This document shows positions 1 through 4,564 of a stretch of DNA of 7,579 nt, piece by piece. Positions within the stretch are counted from its first letter, which is position 1. Every line of letters starts with the position of its first letter. The notes below the pieces were generated by a model. That model was given only the letters and a program-made list of their open reading frames with translations. It had not been told where the DNA came from and ran no database searches. The translations under genes were made by a program, and so were the position numbers. Source of the stretch: Azospirillum brasilense (lineage in GTDB: Bacteria; Pseudomonadota; Alphaproteobacteria; Rickettsiales; UBA3002). Location of the stretch: assembly GCA_003241645.1 (NCBI GenBank), contig QFOX01000079.1, positions 1-7,579 of the forward strand. The letters run 5' to 3'.

Positions 1-1
1 C

Positions 2-235
2 GGGGTGATCCGCGCCACGGTGGTGCAGGCCGACAAGGCCGATGAAGGCAGCCTGACGCTTGAATTCACCGATGCACCGCTGCAATTGCGCCAGATGGTG
101 ATCACCGATGCTTCGGGCCAGCGCACGCAGATCCAGCTGCAGAACGCGCAGTTCGGCACCGCGCTGCCCAACAGCCTGTTCACCTTCGAGGACCCGCGCG
201 GCACCAAGCCCCGGGCCCGCCGCCAGCGCAAGTAA
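2..235 (+). CDS. lolA: LolA, outer-membrane lipoprotein carrier (C-terminal 77 residues)
   Basis: The reading frame is open from the left edge, so the start, the signal peptide and most of the protein lie outside the window. The 77 visible residues match the end of the LolA/LolB-like fold: a stretch of the form SLTLEFTDAPLQLRQMVI, then D-x-x-G-Q-R-T-Q-I-Q-L and the closing LFTFEDPR, which is the usual C-terminal signature of LolA. LolA is a periplasmic chaperone that takes lipoproteins released by LolCDE and delivers them to the outer membrane. A basic tail (KPRARRQRK) follows the core. Alphaproteobacteria often carry ftsK just upstream of lolA, which cannot be checked here. A structured repeat and terminator begin 13 bases after the stop. 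The family call is firm; the GTG at 5 is an internal valine codon, not the start. Confidence 0.85.
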   Translation, partial: GVIRATVVQADKADEGSLTLEFTDAPLQLRQMVITDASGQRTQIQLQNAQFGTALPNSLFTFEDPRGTKPRARRQRK

Positions 236-247
236 GCCCCCTTCAAT

Positions 248-332
248 CCCAACGCGTAGCGCCGTGCGGCGCGCGCCGCCGCGCGAGGGGGGATAGGCCG
301 CAGGCCGTAAGGGGGTGGCTTGCCCCCCTTTT
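248..332 (+). repeat. Structured intergenic repeat, copy A (3' of lolA)
   Basis: This stretch is homologous to the minus strand of 2061-2148. Both copies begin with CCCAA followed by CGCGTAGCGCCG (12 bases identical), then GGCGCG, one variable base and GCCGCC, then a diverged purine-rich part, and both end in a hairpin. Hairpins visible here are GCGCC/GGCGC (259-263 with 268-272), CGCGCG/CGCGCG (270-275 with 280-285, so it competes with the first for three bases), GGCC/GGCC around the triloop GCA (296-306), and the terminal terminator stem (309-330). It lies directly downstream of lolA in the same orientation, which fits a role at the mRNA 3' end. It could be a mobile palindromic (REP-like) unit. 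Only two copies are visible, so genome-wide dispersal is an inference. Confidence 0.6.
309..332 (+). terminator. lolA: Rho-independent terminator after lolA
   Basis: AAGGGGG (309-315) pairs perfectly with CCCCCTT (324-330) around an 8-base loop, and the T run extends to 332. It forms the distal end of repeat copy A and sits about 75 bases past the lolA stop. Confidence 0.75.
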
Positions 333-346
333 AATCCAACGAATTA

Positions 347-392
347 TGACAATACGGTGACGGATTGCTCCGTTTATTTCACCGTACTGTCA
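347..392 (+). promoter_or_regulatory. Long imperfect hairpin upstream of the DUF1150-like gene
   Basis: Nested inverted repeats form one structure. TGACA (347-351) pairs with TGTCA (388-392), TACGGTGA (353-360) with TCACCGTA (379-386), and CGGA (361-364) with TCCG (369-372) around the loop TTGC. There is one A/C mismatch and one 6-base bulge (TTTATT, 373-378), giving 17 base pairs. It ends 50 bases before the chosen start of the next gene. It could be an operator dyad, a structured 5' leader or a second 3' end structure. No convincing -35/-10 pair was found around it. Confidence 0.5.
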
Positions 393-442
393 CACACGCG
401 GGGGCGGGTTTGCGGTAGGGTGAAATCATGAAGGAGAACACC

Positions 443-655
443 ATGCAACTGCAGCCCCACACCCAGCTCGAAGACCTCATGATGGCCATGGTCGGCCTCG
501 AGACGATGGCTTACATCAAGCCGGTGAATGACGGGGCGCTGATCCAATACGCGGTGTTCGCCGCCGATGGCACCCAGCTCGCCACCTTCGATGATTTCGA
601 TACCGCGCATTTCAATGCCGTGAAGCACAACCTTGCGCCGGTCAGCATTCACTAA
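443..655 (+). CDS. DUF1150-like small protein
   Basis: A 70-residue protein. The pattern Y-I-K-P-V (residues 24-28), YAVFAADGTQLA (36-47) and the ending PVSIH (66-70) fits DUF1150 (PF06620) as I remember it: short alphaproteobacterial proteins of about 70-80 residues with a 'YAIHAADG' core and a 'PVSVH' tail. Function is unknown; the family is often found beside small heat-shock protein genes, but none is present here. The start at 443 is preferred because AAGGAG (431-436) sits 6 bases before it. The alternative ATG at 428 adds five residues, lacks a clear ribosome site and itself overlaps the edge of that AAGGAG. No signal peptide or membrane segment. A 17-bp hairpin lies upstream and a microprotein gene begins 64 bases downstream. 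Confidence 0.75.
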   Translation: MQLQPHTQLEDLMMAMVGLETMAYIKPVNDGALIQYAVFAADGTQLATFDDFDTAHFNAVKHNLAPVSIH

Positions 656-719
656 TTCCATTCACCACCACTCTGGCAAACCACGTTATCGCAACTCACC
701 CACATCAAGAAGGTACCCG

Positions 720-824
720 ATGACGATCCTCTCCATTACCGCACTGCTCGCAACCGGCTGGCTCATGGCCCTTGCTTACTACATCCGCAGCCTGACGACC
801 CCGGTCCACACCCCCGCCGAATAG
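720..824 (+). CDS. 34-residue single-pass membrane microprotein
   Basis: A small reading frame shorter than most gene finders report. Support comes from AGAAGG 6 bases before the ATG, an almost uninterrupted hydrophobic stretch (about residues 3-22, ending ALAYY) followed by a positive residue (R23) and a polar tail rich in Thr and Pro, and the tight link to the next gene: only 4 bases separate its stop (822-824) from the ATG at 829. This is the composition of a bitopic inner-membrane microprotein, with the helix probably starting at the N-terminus. I do not recognise a family. The coupling suggests that it is co-translated with the 125-residue protein downstream, but a functional link is inference only. 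Confidence 0.55.
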   Translation: MTILSITALLATGWLMALAYYIRSLTTPVHTPAE

Positions 825-828
825 TTCC

Positions 829-1206
829 ATGTTCACGCCCTACCAGCGCTGCACGCTGGCCGAACAACAGCGCATCGATGTGCGCGTCTTCGTGAATGAA
901 ATAAGCCGTCTTGCCGGGGACGCCACCTTCCAGCCGGCCGACCCCCGCCTTGCCATGACCCACGATATTACCCTGGAAGAACGCGTGGATTACCTGCGCA
1001 ACCTGTTCGCCGTGGATATGCATGCGCCCGAGCCCCGCTACCGCTGGGACCACCAGAAACTTGAAGATATCCAATTCCGCCGCTGCCTTGACCTGCAGGA
1101 GAACCTCAGCCGTTCCGGCCGCGCCGACGAAGGCCTCATGGAGCAGCTGGTCGATATGCTGGCGCTGCCCTACCTGCCGCAGCCGATTATCATTCAGGGC
1201 CGTTAG
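829..1206 (+). CDS. Hypothetical protein, 125 residues
   Basis: Not recognised. The protein is soluble-looking, with no signal peptide and no membrane segment. It is rich in charged and amphipathic helix-forming stretches (about residues 9-28, 47-62 and 77-97) and ends in a proline-containing hydrophobic segment (LPYLPQPIIIQ). Two cysteines (C8, C86) are far apart and show no metal-binding pattern. No Shine-Dalgarno sequence is visible before the ATG. The start lies 4 bases after the stop of the 34-residue microprotein, so translation probably depends on re-initiation. The stop TAG (1204-1206) overlaps the stop of the convergent xth gene. Codon use is GC-rich in the third position like its neighbours, which supports a real gene. 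Confidence 0.65.
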   Translation: MFTPYQRCTLAEQQRIDVRVFVNEISRLAGDATFQPADPRLAMTHDITLEERVDYLRNLFAVDMHAPEPRYRWDHQKLEDIQFRRCLDLQENLSRSGRADEGLMEQLVDMLALPYLPQPIIIQGR

Positions 1207-1994
1207 GCGGCCAATTCCACCATCACCGGTACATGGTCCGACGGGCCGTCGAACCCGCGCGCATCGCGCACGATCAGGCCGGATTTAAGCTCTGCTTTCA
1301 GTGCAGGCGACAGCCAGATATGGTCCAGCCGACGGCCGCGGTCGCTGGCCGCCCAGTCGCGGTTGCGGTAGCTCCACCAGCTGTAGAGTTTCTGCTCGGC
1401 GGGGGTGAAGGCGCGCAGCGCATCAAACCACTGGCCGCTGGCTTGCGCTTCGGTGAATTTCTCGCGTTCGATGGGGGTGTGGCTCACCACGTCGCGCAGC
1501 TGGCGGCTGCTCCACACATCATGCTCCAGCGGGGCGATGTTGAAATCCCCCACGGCGACCACGCGGCCCTTGGCCGTCTTCTCATCCACCGCCCAGTCGC
1601 GCATCGCATCCACGAAGCGTAGTTTCTCATCGAATTTCGGGTTCAGCTCGGTATCCGGCACGTCGCCACCCGCGGGCACATAGAAGTTATGCACGATGGT
1701 GCCATCGGCCAGTTCGGCGGCGATATGGCGCTTATGGCCGTTGCCGATCATGTCGTGCGCGGCGACCTGTTTCAGCGGGGTTTTTGAAAGAATCGCCACG
1801 CCGTTATAGCTTTTCTCGCCGGTGAACACGCAATGCCCATAGCCAAGGCGCTGCACGATCTCGTGCGGGAAATGCTGGTCCTCGACCTTGGTTTCCTGCA
1901 GGCACAGCACATCCGGCTGGTGAAGGGTGAGAAAGCGCGCGATCAGCGGTTCGCGGATGCGCAGCGAGTTGATGTTCCAGGTGGCGATTTTCAT
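1203..1994 (-). CDS. xth: Exodeoxyribonuclease III (AP endonuclease, ExoIII family)
   Basis: A 263-residue protein, normal length for ExoIII/Xth of the endonuclease/exonuclease/phosphatase superfamily. It cuts DNA at abasic sites and removes nucleotides 3' to 5', acting in base-excision repair in the cytoplasm. The signatures are in order: WNINSLR with N7, LQETK with the metal ligand E34, YNGVAILSK (63-71), Y105 in NFYVPAGGD, GDFNIAP with D150 and N152, LDHIW with D224, and SDHVPV with the catalytic pair D253/H254. The complete set indicates an active enzyme. It is the downstream member of the minus-strand block, 246 bases after the Amt-like gene. Its ATG overlaps one arm of a strong hairpin and no Shine-Dalgarno is visible; TAAATA lies 8 bases before the ATG, so a leaderless mRNA is possible. 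Its TAA overlaps the stop of the plus-strand neighbour. Confidence 0.95.
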   Translation of the reverse strand: MKIATWNINSLRIREPLIARFLTLHQPDVLCLQETKVEDQHFPHEIVQRLGYGHCVFTGEKSYNGVAILSKTPLKQVAAHDMIGNGHKRHIAAELADGTIVHNFYVPAGGDVPDTELNPKFDEKLRFVDAMRDWAVDEKTAKGRVVAVGDFNIAPLEHDVWSSRQLRDVVSHTPIEREKFTEAQASGQWFDALRAFTPAEQKLYSWWSYRNRDWAASDRGRRLDHIWLSPALKAELKSGLIVRDARGFDGPSDHVPVMVELAA

Positions 1995-2035
1995 GATTTC
2001 GCTATTTAGGCGCGTTGCGCCAAAAGCGAAATCAT
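1993..2035 (-). promoter_or_regulatory. xth: Hairpin overlapping the xth start codon
   Basis: ATGATTTCGCT (1993-2003) and AGCGAAATCAT (2025-2035) are perfect 11-base inverted repeats. Inside them TTT/AAA (2005-2007 with 2022-2024) and GGCGC/GCGCC (2009-2013 with 2017-2021) continue the stem around a 3-base loop, with two unpaired A residues. The outer arm includes two bases of the xth ATG. On the minus strand the TAAATA at 2008-2003 is a plausible -10, 8 bases before the ATG. The dyad may be an operator over the promoter or, if transcription starts further up, an RNA stem hiding the start. Confidence 0.5.
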
Positions 2036-2045
2036 TATTTTGCGT

Positions 2046-2060
2046 TCTGCCTGTGGCAGA
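2046..2060. repeat. Short perfect hairpin next to repeat copy B
   Basis: TCTGCC (2046-2051) and GGCAGA (2055-2060) pair around a 3-base loop. It directly abuts the terminal hairpin of repeat copy B (2061-2081), extending the run of consecutive hairpins between the Amt-like gene and xth. It has no T run on either side, so it is not a standard terminator. Confidence 0.45.
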
Positions 2061-2148
2061 GAAGGGATCTGCTATCCCTTCGTCGCCTTCGGCTCCTTAC
2101 CCTTTCCGCTAGGCGGCTCGCGCCACTGCGGCGCTACGCGTTTTGGGG
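2061..2148 (-). repeat. Structured intergenic repeat, copy B (3' of the Amt-like gene)
   Basis: On the minus strand this matches copy A (248-332): CCCAA, the identical CGCGTAGCGCCG, GGCGCG, a variable base, GCCGCC, a purine-rich middle, then a terminal hairpin. Hairpins by plus coordinates are GCGCC/GGCGC (2120-2134), CCGC/GCGG around TAG (2106-2116), GCC/GGC around TTC (2085-2093), and the terminal GAAGGGAT/ATCCCTTC (2061-2081, 8 perfect pairs, 5-base loop). The order of hairpins equals that in copy A while stems 2, 3 and 4 differ in sequence. No T run follows, so termination here would be weaker than in copy A. Like copy A it lies 3' of a gene and in the same orientation. The stretch 2149-2200 has further small hairpins (GGC/GCC at 2171-2180, GCG/CGC at 2153-2161) of the same style. 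Confidence 0.6.
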
Positions 2149-2240
2149 TCATGCGCTTCGCTCGTGGCTCGGCTTACGCCTACGCGCCGTACCCACGCTG
2201 CGCGTGATCATGAGTTCGGGCTACTGCCCTCGCATGCACA

Positions 2241-3278
2241 CTATTCGACCTGAGAGAACCCTTCGCGCACATGCCGGGCGTTGGCTTGCAGGCCGAACAG
2301 CAGCATGGAAAGCGGCCACAGCAGAATGCCCGCCAGCGCGCCCATGCCAAGGCTTGCGCCGAGCCATTGCAGTTGTGCGGCCAGCACGCCGCCATGCAGC
2401 AGGCCGGGCACCAAGAGGCCCAGCATGGCAGGCAGCAGCACCATGCCTGCCAGATGCGGCGCATCGTCGATGCGCAGGCTATGCATCATGCGCTCGGCAC
2501 TGGTCACGCACAGGCTGGCCAGCACGCCGCAGGCCAGCGCGGTGCTGGCCGCGCCATTGCACAGCAGGGCAACCAGCACGCCCGCGACCAGGCCTTCGCC
2601 TGCTTTTATGAGTGGTGTAGGGTGGCGGCCCCGCTGGGCCAGCCACAGGCTTGCCATGGCCCCCACCAGCGCACTGGTGGCGATGTTCACGTAGGCCAGC
2701 GGCGCAATCGCCGCTTCCATGGCCCAGCCAAGCACGGCGCAGCACAGCGCCAGCAACACCTGCCCGGTGAAGATCCATGATTGCGGCAACGCCTGCGTGC
2801 GCGGCTGCATGCTGGCGGTGAACCGCAACGGGTGCATGGGCAGGGCGTTGCTGCCGATGAGCCCCATGAAACTGGCGGCGGCCAGCACCACCAGCAGCAG
2901 GCCGCTGCGTGGCATGGCGGGCAATAGGCTGGGCAGGCTGCCAATGCCGAACTGCACGAAAAGCCACGCCCCCATGAGGCTGCCGAACAGCAGGCCCGCA
3001 CGACGCGTGCGGTCGATCAGCGTGGCAGCGCAGGTTTGCGCGGCCAGCATGCCCAGCGCACTCAGCACCAACTGGCTGCTGTTGAGTTGCGTGGCCTGTC
3101 CGTCGCGCGCGAGGAACAGGCAGCCCACCGCGCTGAGCATCGCCAGCATCAGGCTGCACAGCGTGGCGTGGGGGCGCGCCGGGGCGGCCGCCGTTTGGGC
3201 CAGCGCCAGCAAACAGGCCGCGCCGGTGAGGATGGGCAGCAGCAACAGGAAGAAGGTGAGATTTATGGGCGTAAACAT
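2241..3278 (-). CDS. Degenerate ammonium-transporter-like (Amt-fold) membrane protein
   Basis: A 345-residue, very hydrophobic protein with about 10-11 predicted membrane helices, probably in the inner membrane. Recalled E. coli AmtB segments can be laid along it in order: helix-1 region PILTGAACLL (15-24), the LIDR that parallels the 'AER' loop (87-90), IFTG (169-172, AmtB 'VFTG'), IAPLAYVN (191-198, AmtB 'IAALAFVN'), GEGLVAGVLV (227-236, AmtB 'GAIAGLVGV') and LRIDDA (268-273, AmtB 'LRVDDP'). Functional residues are lost. The position of the second pore histidine, 8 after the second D, is V280; no histidine is visible in the helix-5 counterpart (about 125-140); and the 'GWFGFNAGS' gate is replaced and shortened (GWAMEAA). 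At 345 residues it is shorter than typical Amt proteins (about 400 or more). Ammonium conduction is therefore doubtful; sensing or another role is open. Divergent from the UbiH-type gene with 47 bases between. The fold call is inference by eye. Confidence 0.6.
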   Translation of the reverse strand: MFTPINLTFFLLLLPILTGAACLLALAQTAAAPARPHATLCSLMLAMLSAVGCLFLARDGQATQLNSSQLVLSALGMLAAQTCAATLIDRTRRAGLLFGSLMGAWLFVQFGIGSLPSLLPAMPRSGLLLVVLAAASFMGLIGSNALPMHPLRFTASMQPRTQALPQSWIFTGQVLLALCCAVLGWAMEAAIAPLAYVNIATSALVGAMASLWLAQRGRHPTPLIKAGEGLVAGVLVALLCNGAASTALACGVLASLCVTSAERMMHSLRIDDAPHLAGMVLLPAMLGLLVPGLLHGGVLAAQLQWLGASLGMGALAGILLWPLSMLLFGLQANARHVREGFSQVE

Positions 3279-3325
3279 TGGGGTGACCCTAGCATTGTGC
3301 GCATGCCCGTGCTAGATATTGGCGC
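3279..3325. promoter_or_regulatory. Divergent promoter region with TGCTAG dyad
   Basis: These 47 bases separate two divergent start codons. CTAGCA (3289-3294) and TGCTAG (3310-3315) are inverted copies around 15 bases. Read outward, each strand shows TGC followed by a TA-starting hexamer (plus TAGATA, 3313-3318; minus TAGGGT, 3291-3286), and each hexamer is followed by exactly 7 bases and then the ATG. This resembles extended -10 elements on both strands with transcription starting at or next to the ATG. No clear -35 elements or ribosome sites are visible. The hexamers are weak matches, so the assignment is tentative. Confidence 0.4.
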
Positions 3326-4564
3326 ATGGCACACCCGAAATCGCATGAAATTCTTATCGCCGGTGGCGGATTGGTCGGCAACGCGCTGGCCATTGCTTGC
3401 GCGCAGGCGGGCATCGACGTGGCGGTGGTGGACCCGCTACCGCGCGAAAAACAGCTCGACGACGCATTCGACGGGCGCACCAGCGCCATCGCGCTCGCAT
3501 CCACGCGCATCCTACAACAGCTTGGCGCGTGGCAGCATGTCGCGCCGCATGCGCAGCCCATTCACGACATTCGCGTGTGCGATCAGGACAAGCCCGGCTA
3601 CGTGCATTACAGCGACACGGATGTGGGCGAACCGTTCGGCTACATCGTTGAGAACGCCAAGCTTCGCCGTGGCCTGTTCCTTGCGCTGGAAGCCACCCAA
3701 GGCATCACGCAGATCCCGGGTAAAGTGGTGGATTACATGGCGGATGCGCATGCAAGCATTGCCACGCTTGAAGACGGAAGCTCGGTGCGCGCACCGCTGC
3801 TGGTCGCGGCGGATGGGCGCTTTTCCAAGCTGCGCGACATCGCGGGCCTCAAATCCCGCAAGATCGCCTACGGGCAGACCGCCATGGTCTGCGTGATCGA
3901 ACACAGCCTGCCGCACCATGGCCTCGCGCTCGAGAAATTCTACCCCGCGGGCCCCTTCGCGGCCTTGCCGTTGAAGCCGCTGGATGGGGTGAATCGCTCC
4001 GGCATCGTCTGGACCGAATCCGAAGAGGATGCCCCGCAATACCTTGCACTGCCGGAAAGCGAGTTCGACGCCGAGCTGCAAAAGCGCATCGGCGCGCCGG
4101 AGGTGAGCGCGTGGGGCAGCATCAAGACCGTGGGCAAGAAATTCAGCTACCCGCTGGTGCTGATGCATGCGGATGATTTCATCGCCAACCGCTTCGCGCT
4201 GGTGGGTGACGCGGCGCATGGTATTCACCCCATTGCGGGGCAGGGCGTGAACCTTGGCTACCGCGACGTGGCCGTGCTTGCGCAGCTGCTCGCCGAACAA
4301 AAAGCGCTGGGGCTGGACCTTGGCGCGCACACGCTGCTGGCGCGCTACCAGCGCTGGCGCAAATTCGATTCGGTGAGCATGACCGCCAGCACCGACCTGC
4401 TGAACCGGCTGTTCAGCAACGACCTGCCGGGCCTTTCACTGGTGCGCCGTGCGGGCCTGAGCGCGGTGGAGCGCATGCCGCGCCTGAAGCAGCTGTTCAT
4501 GCGCCACGCCATGGGGCTGATCGGTGACCTGCCGAAAATGATGGAGCCGCCACGCGCTGCATGA
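3326..4564 (+). CDS. ubiH: UbiH/COQ6-family FAD-dependent aromatic hydroxylase
   Basis: A 412-residue flavoprotein of the UbiH/UbiF/VisC/COQ6 family, normal length. These enzymes use FAD, NAD(P)H and O2 to hydroxylate the benzoquinone ring during ubiquinone synthesis, at the inner face of the membrane. In order: the Rossmann FAD site GGGLVG (13-18) ending in the acidic V-V-D36; the DGRTSAIALAS motif (49-59) typical of this family; the ADGRFSKLR segment (162-170); and the second FAD motif ALVGDAAHGIHPIAGQGVNL (291-310) with G294/D295 contacting the ribityl chain. Which ring position it hydroxylates cannot be told from sequence, since alphaproteobacterial members (UbiH, UbiF, UbiL) differ in regiospecificity; the symbol is therefore tentative. 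No Shine-Dalgarno precedes the ATG, and a weak -10-like TAGATA ends 7 bases before it. The stop overlaps the argE start as ATGA (4561-4564), so the two are translationally coupled. Confidence 0.88.
   Translation: MAHPKSHEILIAGGGLVGNALAIACAQAGIDVAVVDPLPREKQLDDAFDGRTSAIALASTRILQQLGAWQHVAPHAQPIHDIRVCDQDKPGYVHYSDTDVGEPFGYIVENAKLRRGLFLALEATQGITQIPGKVVDYMADAHASIATLEDGSSVRAPLLVAADGRFSKLRDIAGLKSRKIAYGQTAMVCVIEHSLPHHGLALEKFYPAGPFAALPLKPLDGVNRSGIVWTESEEDAPQYLALPESEFDAELQKRIGAPEVSAWGSIKTVGKKFSYPLVLMHADDFIANRFALVGDAAHGIHPIAGQGVNLGYRDVAVLAQLLAEQKALGLDLGAHTLLARYQRWRKFDSVSMTASTDLLNRLFSNDLPGLSLVRRAGLSAVERMPRLKQLFMRHAMGLIGDLPKMMEPPRAA

Noticed and set aside
428..442. Upstream ATG as the start of the DUF1150-like gene
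   Set aside because: The AAGGAG lies after this ATG and at the right distance for the ATG at 443. The extra five residues add nothing recognisable.
2006..2035. Nine-codon minus-strand mini-frame (ATG to TAA) just upstream of xth, a possible leader peptide
   Set aside because: It has no ribosome site, consists almost entirely of the hairpin, and would lie upstream of the transcript start if TAAATA is the -10.
1993..2200. CRISPR array or insertion-sequence remnant
   Set aside because: Repeats are inverted and unequal rather than direct and regularly spaced, and no transposase fragment is readable in any frame.
2015..2611. 198-codon plus-strand frame across the Amt-like to xth gap
   Set aside because: It crosses the hairpin repeats and the end of the Amt-like gene, and its Arg/Ala-rich translation has low-complexity repeat character.
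3036..3896. 286-codon plus-strand frame spanning two divergent genes
   Set aside because: It overlaps the start of the Amt-like gene antisense and then runs out of frame through the UbiH-type gene; no ribosome site or domain.
3512..4330. 272-codon open frame on the minus strand
   Set aside because: It lies wholly within and antisense to the UbiH-type gene, whose FAD motifs are intact. Its own translation resembles no known protein, as expected for a GC-rich shadow.
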